From Halobacteriovorax sp. JY17 (GTDB lineage: Bacteria > Bdellovibrionota > Bacteriovoracia > Bacteriovoracales > Bacteriovoracaceae), in contig NZ_NJER01000003.1 in assembly GCF_002753895.1 (NCBI RefSeq), positions 248,001-312,000 on the forward strand: a stretch of 64,000 nucleotides of DNA. Reading direction: 5' to 3'. Shown piece after piece: positions 1 to 7,145 of the stretch (the stretch's first letter is position 1; each line of letters opens with the position of its first letter). Made by a program: the position numbers and the translations under genes. The notes beneath the pieces were generated by a model. The model did not search any database. It had not been told where the DNA came from and saw only the letters and a program-made list of their open reading frames with translations.

Positions 1-222
1 ATTCTAAAAGAAGAAGGTATAAACATTGCTAATAGCACTTCAAACTACATAAGAGCGAAACAAGTTCTCTATGGAAAATTAGTCACTGATATTGAATTCT
101 TCTTTGGTCAAAATAAGAAAGTTCAAATGCGTGCTGAAATGAGAGGCGTTCCATACGACCTAGGAAATAGTCGAAGAGTTCTTGAAAGTATTCGATTTAA
201 ATTTCATCAAAACGATTATTAG
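1..222 (+). CDS. C-terminal fragment of an unrecognised protein
   Basis: An open frame runs from the window edge to a TAG stop and gives the last 73 residues of a protein whose start lies outside. The fragment is hydrophilic and basic, with no signal peptide, membrane segment or motif I recognise; it ends in HQNDY. Its last four bases overlap the 3' end of the convergent carbonic anhydrase-like gene, the tight packing seen throughout this window. No function can be proposed. Confidence 0.6.
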   Translation: MLKEEGINIANSTSNYIRAKQVLYGKLVTDIEFFFGQNKKVQMRAEMRGVPYDLGNSRRVLESIRFKFHQNDY

Positions 223-752
223 TCAGCAATTTTTTCGAAGCAGTCACTATCTAAGAACTGCTTCGAATATTTCTCATAGCTCTTAAAATGTTCTCCATAT
301 AATACTAATTCATCTGCTGTTAATTTTCTTTTTACAACGGCCGGCGAACCTATAATAAAACTTCCAGCGGGATACTTCTTCCCTGGAGGAACAACTGAGC
401 CTGCCGCAACAAGAGAGTTTTCTCCAATTACTGCTCCATCTAAAATTGTCGCCCCCATTCCAATCAAGCAATTGTCTTCAATCGTACAAGCGTGCAGAAC
501 AACACTATGACCAACACTAACACCATTTCCAATTATAAGAGGAAGATCCTCCGTCACATGCAACATAGAGAGGTCTTGAATATTGGTAGACTCTCCAATA
601 TGAATTTCTTGAACGTCGCCACGTACAACAGTTCTAAACCATATACTAGACTTTGCACCAATCCATACCTTTCCAATAATATCAGCGGAAGGTGCGATGA
701 ATACATCAGTTGCAATTGAAGGAGAGATTGAATCAAATTTATAGATAGCCAT
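219..752 (-). CDS. Gamma-carbonic anhydrase family protein (left-handed beta-helix)
   Basis: This 177-residue protein has the hexapeptide-repeat pattern of the gamma-carbonic anhydrase/YrdA/PaaY family: an early IAPSADIIGKVWIG stretch, then VVRGD, IQDLSMLHV, VGHSVVLHACTI and LIGMGATILDGAVIG. The metal-ligand histidines of the family (HV, GH, LHAC) are visible. Family members are cytosolic trimers that bind zinc or iron; some hydrate CO2, many have no proven activity. I chose the ATG at 752. A TTG 12 bases upstream lies inside the terminator of the preceding cytochrome gene and is unlikely to be used. Family call is firm, enzymatic activity uncertain. Confidence 0.88.
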   Translation of the reverse strand: MAIYKFDSISPSIATDVFIAPSADIIGKVWIGAKSSIWFRTVVRGDVQEIHIGESTNIQDLSMLHVTEDLPLIIGNGVSVGHSVVLHACTIEDNCLIGMGATILDGAVIGENSLVAAGSVVPPGKKYPAGSFIIGSPAVVKRKLTADELVLYGEHFKSYEKYSKQFLDSDCFEKIAD

Positions 753-761
753 ATTTAAGAC

Positions 762-787
762 CAAAAAAAAGCGGCCAATAAGCCGCT
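762..787 (-). terminator. Rho-independent terminator after the cytochrome c gene
   Basis: Read on the minus strand, GCGGC and GCCGC arms around a six-base loop are followed by a run of eight T residues. It lies directly after the cytochrome gene stop and before the carbonic anhydrase-like ATG, separating the two genes. Confidence 0.85.
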
Positions 788-794
788 AAGAGTT

Positions 795-1292
795 TTACTT
801 CTTCTCTCCCCAAGGGAGTTTAGAAATATAGGCAGCAAGATCTTTAAAGTCTTGAGCTTCAAGTTTCTTTAGGTATGGCTCCATCACTTTATTTACTCTA
901 GCGCCACTTTTCATATCAACTAATTGCTTTTCAATGTACCAATCAAGTTGACCACCGATATGTGGAGCTTTTTGAGACTTCTTTCCTTCACCTCTTTTTC
1001 CGTGGCAAACAACACAAGTCTTATAAACTTCACTTCCATGAACGAGTTGAGGAGTATCAAGAACAACAAGTGGTCCCTCTTCAACAACTTCTTCAACTTC
1101 TTTTACTGGATGTAAAAGGGCCAAGCGTTTTTCTTCTAATTCTTTTAAAGTCTTTAAGTGTTCTGCATAAGCAAGCTCTTGCTTCTTAAGATCAAAAGGT
1201 TCGTTTGAAACTTTTTCAGATTTAAATGTATTTAAATTCGCTGCTACTATAAGAGCAATTAAAACTACGGCGAAAGTCACCAACCTAGTCAT
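795..1292 (-). CDS. Membrane-anchored or secreted class I cytochrome c
   Basis: The 165-residue protein starts with a hydrophobic segment (residues about 3-20) that serves as signal peptide or anchor. A charged coiled stretch (about 25-70) follows, then a C-terminal cytochrome domain of about 80 residues. The haem attachment motif is CVVCH. A methionine in the KVMEPYLKK stretch is the likely sixth iron ligand, as in c5/c553-type cytochromes. It would act in the periplasm as an electron carrier. It has its own terminator and looks monocistronic. Confidence 0.88.
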   Translation of the reverse strand: MTRLVTFAVVLIALIVAANLNTFKSEKVSNEPFDLKKQELAYAEHLKTLKELEEKRLALLHPVKEVEEVVEEGPLVVLDTPQLVHGSEVYKTCVVCHGKRGEGKKSQKAPHIGGQLDWYIEKQLVDMKSGARVNKVMEPYLKKLEAQDFKDLAAYISKLPWGEKK

Positions 1293-1382
1293 GTGATCTC
1301 CAGACTTAATTATATTTCAAAATTGGTTTGATAAGTGATGAAAGTATATATTATCACACAACTATTGGCAATTATTACGCGC

Positions 1383-1928
1383 CTAGACGAAGCAATTTTT
1401 CAACGAGTTCTCAAGTTCTTCAAAGCTATCAACAACTGTTATCAATTTCAAATGCTCATCAGAAAGAAAACCTTCTTTATTGATATGCTCAAAATGCCTC
1501 ACAAGATGGTCAAAGAAACCATTGAAGTTTAGTAGGAAACAAGGCTTCTGGTGGTACTTTAGCTGCGCCCAAGTGAGAATTTCACATAATTCATCGAGTG
1601 TTCCAAATCCACCTGGCATGGCGACGAATGCATCTGACCAGTCATACATAATTTGCTTTCTAACATGCATTGAGTCAACAACTTCAAACTTCGTGAGACC
1701 AGAATGGGCCACTTCCCACTCAACTAGAGACTTGGGCATAACTCCCCAAACTTCTCCTCCAGCACCTAGGACTTCGTCGGCCATGGCTCCCATCACTCCA
1801 ATCGAGGCGCCGCCGTAAACAAGCCCTAAATTATTATCCGTTAATGTTGTTCCCATCTTCTGGGCCATAGACTTATAGCCTTCACCCCTTCCAGCACTTG
1901 AACCACAAAATACACATATCTTTTTCAT
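1383..1928 (-). CDS. LOG family protein (nucleotide 5'-monophosphate phosphoribohydrolase)
   Basis: The 181-residue protein begins with the family signature ICVFCGSS and contains the PGGFGTLDE motif that forms the active site of LOG/YvdD-type lysine-decarboxylase-like proteins. These hydrolyse nucleoside 5'-monophosphates, including cytokinin nucleotides, to a free base and ribose 5-phosphate. Length is typical of the short bacterial form. It lies eight bases downstream of tlyA on the same strand, so it is probably the last gene of that transcript. Confidence 0.9.
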   Translation of the reverse strand: MKKICVFCGSSAGRGEGYKSMAQKMGTTLTDNNLGLVYGGASIGVMGAMADEVLGAGGEVWGVMPKSLVEWEVAHSGLTKFEVVDSMHVRKQIMYDWSDAFVAMPGGFGTLDELCEILTWAQLKYHQKPCFLLNFNGFFDHLVRHFEHINKEGFLSDEHLKLITVVDSFEELENSLKNCFV

Positions 1929-1936
1929 AGAAACCT

Positions 1937-2698
1937 TTAAATTTTTGCCAAGTCTTCTCTTTTTAATTGATGCTCCTTAAGAGATTTTTCAAAGTAAAAG
2001 AAGTACTCCGTATTTCCAGTTTTACCAGTAATTGGAGAAACCGTTGCGTTCTTAATAGCATAATTTCTCTCTAGACACCAATCGTAGAGAGACTCTAGCG
2101 AGCTCAGTTTTGCTTTCTCGTCCTTAACGATTCCACCTTTACCAATATTTTCTTTTCCAACTTCAAACTGTGGCTTAACCAAAGCAATGACTTTTCCAGT
2201 ATCTTTAACTAAAGAAAAAATTGTATCAAGAGTAAGCTTCAAAGAAATATAGGATAAGTCCACGACTGCGAGATCCACTTTTTCATCAAGAATTAATTCA
2301 TAGCGAATATTGATTCCTTCCATATTCACAACTCTTGAATCATCAAGAAGTGAGGAGGCAAGTTGACCATGTCCAACATCAATTGCGTAAACTTTTGATG
2401 CTCCATTTTTTAAAATAAAATCAGTGAAGCCACCAGTACAGGCTCCGACATCAGCAACTATCATATCAGTAGGGTCAACACCAAAGAACTTCAAAGCCCC
2501 TTCAATTTTATGAGCACCTCTTCCTACGAATATATTTTCTTTTCTAACTTCTAGGCCTTCTCCGTCTACTGGAAATGAAGGCTTCTTAACTTGAATGCCT
2601 TTATAGAAGACGACCCCCTCTTTAATAAGTAAAGAGGCCTGCGACCTAGTTGATGCCATATTTAGAGAGACGAGTATTTTATCGGCGCGGTCTTTCAT
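1937..2698 (-). CDS. tlyA: TlyA-type rRNA 2'-O-methyltransferase
   Basis: The 253-residue protein has an N-terminal S4 RNA-binding domain (residues about 3-60, starting RADKILVSLNMASTRSQA) and a C-terminal FtsJ/RrmJ-like methyltransferase domain. The SAM-binding loop is VADVGACTGGFTDF and the catalytic-core lysine/aspartate region is around VDLAVVDLSYISLKL. TlyA enzymes methylate ribose 2'-OH in 16S and/or 23S rRNA. Its ATG overlaps the stop of the upstream gene (TAATG), which indicates translational coupling; the LOG gene follows. Confidence 0.92.
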   Translation of the reverse strand: MKDRADKILVSLNMASTRSQASLLIKEGVVFYKGIQVKKPSFPVDGEGLEVRKENIFVGRGAHKIEGALKFFGVDPTDMIVADVGACTGGFTDFILKNGASKVYAIDVGHGQLASSLLDDSRVVNMEGINIRYELILDEKVDLAVVDLSYISLKLTLDTIFSLVKDTGKVIALVKPQFEVGKENIGKGGIVKDEKAKLSSLESLYDWCLERNYAIKNATVSPITGKTGNTEYFFYFEKSLKEHQLKREDLAKI

Positions 2699-3126
2699 TA
2701 GAGTAGTGTTGGAACAATTTTAATAATAACTTCTTGTCCTGACTTATCATCAAAGACCAGAACTTTTTCAGAGTCTAGTGGTATAGTGAAATCATTCTCT
2801 GTAATACTTTTTAAAACACTTCCCTGGGCATTATAAATCTTCCCCGTGAGAGCAATTAAAGGACTTGGACCGTAGTCATTCAAGTTTTGAACAAAAAAGG
2901 CCTTAAACTCGACACCGACGCCATTTTTCATTGTAACAAAGAAACTCTCTCCGTTTTCAAGTTCTTTAATCTCATGAACTTCACTGACAAGAATATGTCC
3001 TTCATTTGCACTAAGGGCCTTCTTATGAATAATTCCAAGATTTAAAATAATTGTCGCCTGACTTGAAAAACAGATCATGAAAGCGACAATACACAGAAAA
3101 ATCTTTTGAGATCTTTTATTTTGCAT
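2698..3126 (-). CDS. Small secreted protein of unknown function
   Basis: The 142-residue protein has a clear signal peptide (KRSQKIFLCIVAFMICFSSQA). The mature part is beta-rich, with no cysteines and no motif I recognise, and would be periplasmic. It is the first gene of the unit leading into tlyA and LOG and overlaps tlyA by one base. There is no Shine-Dalgarno before its ATG, but a good promoter ends six bases upstream of it (separate entry), so it may be translated from a leaderless mRNA. Confidence 0.7.
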   Translation of the reverse strand: MQNKRSQKIFLCIVAFMICFSSQATIILNLGIIHKKALSANEGHILVSEVHEIKELENGESFFVTMKNGVGVEFKAFFVQNLNDYGPSPLIALTGKIYNAQGSVLKSITENDFTIPLDSEKVLVFDDKSGQEVIIKIVPTLL

Positions 3127-3132
3127 AGAGCT

Positions 3133-3161
3133 AGTCTATTATCAATTTGTTAAAAACTCAA
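3133..3161 (-). promoter_or_regulatory. Sigma-70-like promoter ending 6 bases before an ATG
   Basis: On the minus strand, TTGAGT (3161-3156) is followed after 17 bases by TAGACT (3138-3133). The ATG of the secreted-protein gene begins six bases later, so transcription would start at or next to the start codon. Confidence 0.5.
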
Positions 3162-3169
3162 AAATATAA

Positions 3170-3562
3170 ATGATGAAAGAGCTAAAACTACAAAAAATCT
3201 GGTTATTCATAGGACTTAGCTATATTGCTGGTATTTTCTATCTATGCCTAAGAAGATCCGCCCCATCAACTCCCCCTTTTGAACACTTTGATAAAATTCT
3301 CCACTTTAGTGCCTACTTCTTCTTAATGAGCTACTTCACTCTTATCTTGAAAAAATCTTCTTATAAAAAGGTATTTATTTTATTTGTAATAATGGGCATT
3401 CTCATTGAATTTCTTCAACTGATGACAGGCTATAGATCTTTTGAACTCTTAGACATTCTTGCCAACACGACAGGCCTTATCGTTGGTCTCTTCACTTTTG
3501 GAAAGTATCTCTCAAATATTTTAGTTCACATTGAAAATATCCTAAAGCTCAAAGACTCCTGA
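3170..3562 (+). CDS. VanZ-like integral membrane protein
   Basis: The 130-residue protein has about four hydrophobic segments and the VanZ-family pattern: a short helix, then FDKILHFSAYFFLMSYF, a helix with IEFLQLMTGYRSFELLDILANTTG, and a last helix. VanZ-like domains occur in inner-membrane proteins, mostly of unknown function; the namesake gives low-level teicoplanin resistance. The FEHFDKxxHFxAYF and RxFxxxDxxAN motifs are intact. The start could be the ATG at 3170 or the adjacent one at 3173. Its 3' end overlaps dapF by 21 bases. Confidence 0.82.
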   Translation: MMKELKLQKIWLFIGLSYIAGIFYLCLRRSAPSTPPFEHFDKILHFSAYFFLMSYFTLILKKSSYKKVFILFVIMGILIEFLQLMTGYRSFELLDILANTTGLIVGLFTFGKYLSNILVHIENILKLKDS

Positions 3563-4333
3563 AAATATTTTTAAAGCTTTTCCACAGAGATACACCTTTT
3601 CATTTTCAAAGATTATTTGTAACTCTCCACCAGGAACTTCTATATCGATTACATCCACTGACTTGTGTAATTTTCTATAGGCAAAAGCGCAAGCAACAGC
3701 GCCTGTACCACAAGCAAGGGTCTCCCCTTCTACTCCTCTCTCATAGGTTCTCACTTTCAATTTTCCATCAGCTATCACTTGGACAAAGTTCGCATTACAG
3801 CCTTCAGTGAATCTCTCGTCGTAGCGAACCTTACTTCCCCATTCTTCTAATGGAACTTCTGATACTGAATTTACAAAGTAAACAGCGTGAGGAACACCTG
3901 TATTCATATAGAATGAATTTTCATTAGGTATAATATCAGAAACATCGATTGCTCCAACTTCATCAAGCCTCGACATCTCAAGTTTTATATCTCCACTCTT
4001 TAAGACTTCACTTGAGTAAATCCCGTCACGTGTCTTAAAGGTAAACTCAACTTTATCAAATTGAATTTTCTTAGCAAAACTAGTCAGTGCCCTTGCACCG
4101 TTCCCGCACATTCCAACTTCGCCCCCATCTGCATTTAGATAGACCATTTCAAAGTCGTATTCTTCACTTGTATTAAAGAAGAGTACCCCATCGGCCCCAA
4201 CGCCAAAGCGTCTATCGCATAACCTCTGCCAAAGCTTAGAGTCCTTAGGGTCAAAAGAATTTGTTCGATTATCAAGAACGATAAAGTCATTTCCTGTCCC
4301 ACAATACTTATCAAACGAAATTTTAGCGCTCAT
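3542..4333 (-). CDS. dapF: Diaminopimelate epimerase
   Basis: The 263-residue enzyme interconverts LL- and meso-diaminopimelate for lysine and peptidoglycan synthesis. Both catalytic cysteines sit in their conserved contexts: MCGNGARAL in the N-terminal half and ACGTGAVACA in the C-terminal half. The N-terminal GTGNDFIVLDNR segment is also typical. Two in-frame ATGs occur; I chose the second (4333) because AAGGA lies at a suitable distance. A TATAAT-like box lies about 30 bases further upstream, so this gene has a normal leader. It is convergent with, and overlaps, the VanZ-like gene. Confidence 0.96.
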   Translation of the reverse strand: MSAKISFDKYCGTGNDFIVLDNRTNSFDPKDSKLWQRLCDRRFGVGADGVLFFNTSEEYDFEMVYLNADGGEVGMCGNGARALTSFAKKIQFDKVEFTFKTRDGIYSSEVLKSGDIKLEMSRLDEVGAIDVSDIIPNENSFYMNTGVPHAVYFVNSVSEVPLEEWGSKVRYDERFTEGCNANFVQVIADGKLKVRTYERGVEGETLACGTGAVACAFAYRKLHKSVDVIDIEVPGGELQIIFENEKVYLCGKALKIFSGVFEL

Positions 4334-4412
4334 AGTCATCCTTTTTGGCCATTTTGAGAATTTACATTATAGACACTTCGACTTATATTATAAAGCCAAA
4401 CAACCAATATGA

Positions 4413-4489
4413 GGAGCATTAGCTCAGTTGGTTAGAGCCCCCGGCTCATAACCGGGTGGTCACAAGTTCAAATCTTGTATGCTCCACCA
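4413..4489 (+). tRNA. tRNA with anticodon CAT (elongator Met, or Ile if lysidinylated)
   Basis: A complete 77-base cloverleaf is visible. Acceptor arms GGAGCAT and ATGCTCC pair over 7 bp, the discriminator is A and CCA is encoded. The D-arm contains AGCTCAGTTGGTTAGAGC. The anticodon stem CCCGG/CCGGG encloses loop CTCATAA, with anticodon CAT at 4447-4449. The T-arm is CAAG-TTCAAAT-CTTG. Whether the C34 is modified to lysidine (Ile) cannot be read with certainty. A strong terminator follows immediately. The last 22 bases recur at 4624-4645. Confidence 0.95.
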
Positions 4490-4490
4490 T

Positions 4491-4531
4491 AAAAACCTGT
4501 TTAGGGCCCTGGCCTTAGACAGGTTTTTTTC
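4491..4531 (+). terminator. Rho-independent terminator of the tRNA gene
   Basis: AACCTGT and ACAGGTT arms extended by TTAGG/CCTTA form a long stem followed by seven T residues, directly after the tRNA CCA end. The 60 bases from 4491 recur at 6121-6180 with only three differences. Confidence 0.85.
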
Positions 4532-4569
4532 GTTTGGGACACTAAATTGGTACTAGTGAACGCCACAAA

Positions 4570-4645
4570 GTGGTGGTCACACTGGATCGAGAGAACGCTT
4601 GATAAGCGTTCGGATCGTGACAGCAAATCTTGTATGCTCCACCAT
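4570..4645 (+). pseudogene. Mosaic tRNA remnant
   Basis: Three tRNA-like pieces lie in order: GGTGGTCACA, as in the tRNA above; an anticodon arm AACGC-TTGATAA-GCGTT (4594-4610) with GAT, typical of tRNA-Ile; and 22 bases (4624-4645) identical to the 3' end of the tRNA at 4469-4490, including CCA. No 5' acceptor strand matches GGAGCAT, and the T-arm is incomplete, so it should not fold as a normal tRNA. It may be a scar from integration or from recombination between tRNA genes. Confidence 0.45.
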
Positions 4646-4651
4646 GATTTT

Positions 4652-4682
4652 AAAGCCTCAGTTTTTAGCTGGGGCTTTTTTA
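4652..4682 (+). terminator. Rho-independent terminator after the tRNA remnant
   Basis: AAGCCTCAG and CTGGGGCTT arms (one G-T or mismatch) with a T-rich loop are followed by six T residues. Placed after the CCA of the tRNA-like remnant, it suggests a tRNA operon once ended here. Confidence 0.75.
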
Positions 4683-4721
4683 ATTCTACTTCTCTCTTTA
4701 AGTATATCAAAAGAAGAATAT

Positions 4722-5243
4722 TTAAATTAGGTCTCTAAAATATTTTGGGATGTTGAAATTTTTTATATCTTCAGTTATGAAAAACTTATCTTGAGAGTTA
4801 AATACAGTCGCAGTAAGGTTTTTATTATTTTGAGGCTCAGAATCTTTTGGGTTACTTGATCTAGAATCGACAAATATTAAGGGCATCGATAGATCAGAGA
4901 TTGATTCCTTGAGAACCATAATTTTGAAACTTAGACTGTAGGGTGGAATATAAAGTATAAAATCCTTTCTATATTCTTCTGGCAAAGCCCCAGAAAAGCA
5001 CAGTCCATATTTACAAGCACTTTCTTGTTCTCGTCTGTAAAGTTTTAAGAGATTATTTTTTGAAGCTTCAACATCATCAATCCAAATATATTCAATATAA
5101 TTTTTTGGAAAAAGTATAAATTCTGCACTAGTTCCTTGTCCCTTGTGACTACGAGGCCCATGGAGATTAAAACCTTTGTCTAACAAAGCTTGTCTTTGTG
5201 GAAAAGATTTATCTACAAGAGTAAAATAGTGATTGAGTACCAT
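4722..5243 (-). CDS. Glyoxalase-like (VOC superfamily) protein
   Basis: The 173-residue protein has no signal peptide. Residues about 24-60 (HGPRSHKGQGTSAEF then YIEYIWIDD) resemble the Glyoxalase_3 group of the VOC superfamily, where a GxGTxN motif precedes a YIELI strand. The rest alternates strand and helix as expected. Substrate is unknown, and a paired metal site is not obvious. It is the distal gene after a toxin-antitoxin pair on the same strand (22-base gap) and belongs to the accessory island. Confidence 0.5.
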   Translation of the reverse strand: MVLNHYFTLVDKSFPQRQALLDKGFNLHGPRSHKGQGTSAEFILFPKNYIEYIWIDDVEASKNNLLKLYRREQESACKYGLCFSGALPEEYRKDFILYIPPYSLSFKIMVLKESISDLSMPLIFVDSRSSNPKDSEPQNNKNLTATVFNSQDKFFITEDIKNFNIPKYFRDLI

Positions 5244-5265
5244 TGTTATACTTTATCCTAATATA

Positions 5266-5553
5266 TTAAGACGCCTTTTTTAGTGCCTTTATATAGTCGG
5301 GATGATTTTTAAGACCTTGAGGAATCAAAAGTTTTTCTAGAGTTAAAGGAAATATCGCACATAACTTGATAGCGACATTTACACCTATCTCTCTTTTTCC
5401 ATTCTCTATAGCTGAGATATTATTCTGAGTCGTTCCAATTAGCTCTGCAAGAGCAGTTTGAGAGAGCTCAAAAGACTCACGATATCTTTTCAAGATATCT
5501 CCTGCTGATTCCTTTTTGATCTTTCTCTTAATGACGTCTTTTGCATTTTTCAT
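5266..5553 (-). CDS. XRE-family helix-turn-helix antitoxin
   Basis: The 95-residue protein contains an HTH_3/Cro-C1 domain (residues about 19-72: ILKRYRESFELSQTALAELIGTTQNNISAIENGKR). It lies nine bases downstream of a RelE/HigB-like gene, the toxin-first order typical of HigBA-type modules. It should neutralise the toxin and repress the shared promoter. The N-terminus (about 1-16) is very lysine-rich. Confidence 0.82.
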   Translation of the reverse strand: MKNAKDVIKRKIKKESAGDILKRYRESFELSQTALAELIGTTQNNISAIENGKREIGVNVAIKLCAIFPLTLEKLLIPQGLKNHPDYIKALKKAS

Positions 5554-5562
5554 AATAAACCT

Positions 5563-5874
5563 CTAACTATAATCATGCTCAGGAGTTATTCTCACAATAG
5601 CAATTTCAATTTTTCCTTCGTTGTACCTATATATAAGTCTTCCTGATTTTGAAAATGAGCAAGATTTATGGTTTGACCATTTTTTATCTCTAACAAGATC
5701 ATGATCCTTTATATCGTAAGAAACATAATCACTAAATACATCTGGCCCATGCTCTTCCATTGCTTCGATAATATCTACAATAATATCATTTTGAGCATCT
5801 GTTATTGCACCACTATCAAGTAGCTCTATATATTCTTTTTCACACTTCTTTGTGATTACTACCTTCCATTTCAT
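5563..5874 (-). CDS. RelE/HigB-like toxin
   Basis: The 103-residue protein resembles HigB/RelE-type toxins (Gp49-like group). It is small and basic, starting KWKVVITKKCEKEYIELL, with a central DHDLVRDKKWSNHKS stretch and a strand-rich end (GRLIYRYNEGKIEIAIVRI). Such toxins usually cleave mRNA on the ribosome. I chose the ATG at 5874, not the TTG at 5892, because a consensus promoter (TTGATA-17-TATAAT) ends six bases before the ATG and would overlap a gene starting at the TTG. That predicts a leaderless mRNA. Catalytic residues cannot be assigned confidently. Confidence 0.75.
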   Translation of the reverse strand: MKWKVVITKKCEKEYIELLDSGAITDAQNDIIVDIIEAMEEHGPDVFSDYVSYDIKDHDLVRDKKWSNHKSCSFSKSGRLIYRYNEGKIEIAIVRITPEHDYS

Positions 5875-5880
5875 CAACTT

Positions 5881-5909
5881 ATTATATATCAAAGTCGAGA
5901 TAATATCAA
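5881..5909 (-). promoter_or_regulatory. Near-consensus promoter for the first TA module
   Basis: On the minus strand, TTGATA (5909-5904), 17 bases, then TATAAT (5886-5881). The toxin ATG starts after a further six bases (AAGTTG), leaving no room for a ribosome binding site. Confidence 0.65.
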
Positions 5910-5931
5910 CAACGATATACTTATTGTAAAC

Positions 5932-6120
5932 TCATAACCTAACTGCTTCCTCACTAACTTTTCTTATGTTTATAAGTAGTCAAAAATACATTCAGCGAGA
6001 TTCAAAAATACAGATCAAACTGACTGAGGAAAATAACCAAACCACAGAGTTTCATTAATAATATTAGCGAATTGTAAGTGAGGAGGAAAAATTCGCGTAA
6101 GCAACTGAATGGACCACCAT
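5932..6120 (-). repeat. Spacer repeat copy A (attC-like)
   Basis: A 190-base non-coding spacer shared with copies B and C. On the plus strand it begins CATAACCTAACTGCTTCC, has an internal ACTGAGGAAAATAACC block shared almost exactly with copy C, and ends GAATGGACCACCAT directly before a terminator. On the minus strand ACCTAAC reads GTTAGGT, matching the attC R' consensus GTTRRRY. The opposite end carries ATT where copies B and C have GTT. No coding frame is convincing. Alternatives are a structured RNA or a repeat of another mobile element. Confidence 0.6.
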
Positions 6121-6180
6121 AAAAACCTGTTTAGGGCTTTGGCCTTAGACAGGTTTTTTACGTTTGGGACACTAAATTGG
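6121..6180 (+). repeat. Duplicated tRNA terminator block
   Basis: These 60 bases match 4491-4550 at 57 positions, including the whole terminator stem (functional part about 6121-6160, six T residues) and the following 20 unique bases. The CCACCAT just before is also shared with the tRNA end. The 1.63 kb between the two copies holds the tRNA remnant, the glyoxalase-like gene, the first TA pair and spacer copy A. Confidence 0.9.
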
Positions 6181-6262
6181 GTTCTACGGTTATCCTCGGG
6201 CGGCAGTGGAAAGAGTTCAAAACACCTTCGATCAAGATTATATACTTAGTTGAATTAAGTAC

Positions 6263-6523
6263 CTAAGCAGCTACATCATAATCTGCAAACATAATCGATG
6301 CAGGGTGAACGGATAGAGCCTCAGCTAAAACAATTGTTCGTTCTTTACCTAGCTTTACTCTTCCATTTTCTATAGCACTAATATTGGTCTGTGAAATTCC
6401 TGTCTCAGAGGCAAGGTCTAACTGCGACCAGCCCTTCAAATTTCTAAGCTCACGAATCATTTCACCAGGAGTAATCAAAATAGACTCACCGGCACCAACC
6501 AAATCTAATCTATCTACTTTCAT
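6263..6523 (-). CDS. XRE-family antitoxin of the second TA module
   Basis: This 86-residue HTH_3 protein has its helix-turn-helix at about residues 20-75 (GEMIRELRNLKGWSQLDLASET, then GISQTNISAIENGRVKLG). It overlaps the upstream toxin gene by four bases (ATGA), so the two are translationally coupled in toxin-first order. Expected role: toxin neutralisation and autorepression. It resembles the first module's antitoxin in the TNISAIENG recognition helix, but the flanks differ. Confidence 0.85.
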   Translation of the reverse strand: MKVDRLDLVGAGESILITPGEMIRELRNLKGWSQLDLASETGISQTNISAIENGRVKLGKERTIVLAEALSVHPASIMFADYDVAA

Positions 6524-6807
6524 CTTATTACCTCCTCATATTTATGAGTAGTAACACTCACAACAATTATTTCTTTTACCATTTTATCCTCAGTGTAGAT
6601 TACTCTATACTGAATATTTAATCTTGATGCTCTACATTCACGTAGCTTTCCCTTCAAGGCCTTATCTTTAAAACCGGCGAAGTTTATTAAGTTTTCTGAA
6701 CCACCATTTTGAACAGCAGAAATCCAAGCTTTATACTTTCTTTGAATCTCAACAGGGATCTTTTTTAAACTTTTACGAACATCTTTTGTTTCTAGAACTT
6801 TATACAT
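6520..6807 (-). CDS. RelE/ParE-superfamily toxin of the second TA module
   Basis: The 95-residue protein has the RelE-like core: KSLKKIPVEIQRKYKAWI helix, GFKDKALKGKLRECRASRLNIQYRVIY and a last strand KEIIVVSVTTHKYEE. The LNIQYRVIY and VVSVTTHK segments match the usual RxxYRVxY...xxxxxxxHK pattern, with H and K near the end. Such toxins cleave mRNA on ribosomes. The ATG at 6807 is preferred over the adjacent TTG. A promoter with TATACT ends seven bases before it, again without a Shine-Dalgarno. Confidence 0.85.
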   Translation of the reverse strand: MYKVLETKDVRKSLKKIPVEIQRKYKAWISAVQNGGSENLINFAGFKDKALKGKLRECRASRLNIQYRVIYTEDKMVKEIIVVSVTTHKYEEVIR

Positions 6808-6814
6808 CAAATCT

Positions 6815-6842
6815 AGTATATATTATATATAATATATATCAA
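6815..6842 (-). promoter_or_regulatory. Promoter of the second TA module
   Basis: On the minus strand, TTGATA (6842-6837), 16 bases of alternating TA, then TATACT (6820-6815). The ATG follows after seven bases. The TA-repeat spacer is self-complementary and could also serve as the antitoxin operator. Confidence 0.6.
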
Positions 6843-6887
6843 GCTAATTATATGTATTAAATGATTAGATGTAGAATAAATATGAAA

Positions 6888-7078
6888 CTATAACCTAAAG
6901 TGTTTCCTCACCAACCTTTTCTAAAGTTATAACTTACTAAAAATGCGTTATAGCCTTTCAATTTATTGAAAATAATATCACTGAAGAAAATAGCCTAATC
7001 AAAGAAAAATCAGAATTAAATTAATAGCTTACGACTGAGGAAAAAAAGTTCGTTTATATGATCGAATGGACTACCAGT
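6888..7078 (-). repeat. Spacer repeat copy B (attC-like, more diverged)
   Basis: Same layout as copies A and C: CTATAACCTAAAGTG, TTTCCTCACC, a middle section with ACTAAAAAT and ATCACTGAAGAAAAT, then ACTGAGGAAAAAAAGTTCG and GAATGGACTACC before a terminator. Relative to the attC model the R' box is changed (CTTTAGGT rather than GTTAGGT), while the opposite GTT/AAC is kept. No gene is seen in this interval. Confidence 0.5.
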
Positions 7079-7081
7079 TAT

Positions 7082-7117
7082 TAAAAAGCCTTCTTTTAAT
7101 CGAGAAGGCTTTTTAAT
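7082..7117. terminator. Bidirectional terminator between HigA and spacer copy B
   Basis: AAAAAGCCTTCT and AGAAGGCTTTTT arms form an uninterrupted stem with A-run and T-run on both sides, so it can act on both strands. It follows the higA stop on the minus strand. Confidence 0.85.
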
Positions 7118-7145
7118 TTTAAGACTATACTTTGTATTTTGCTTA

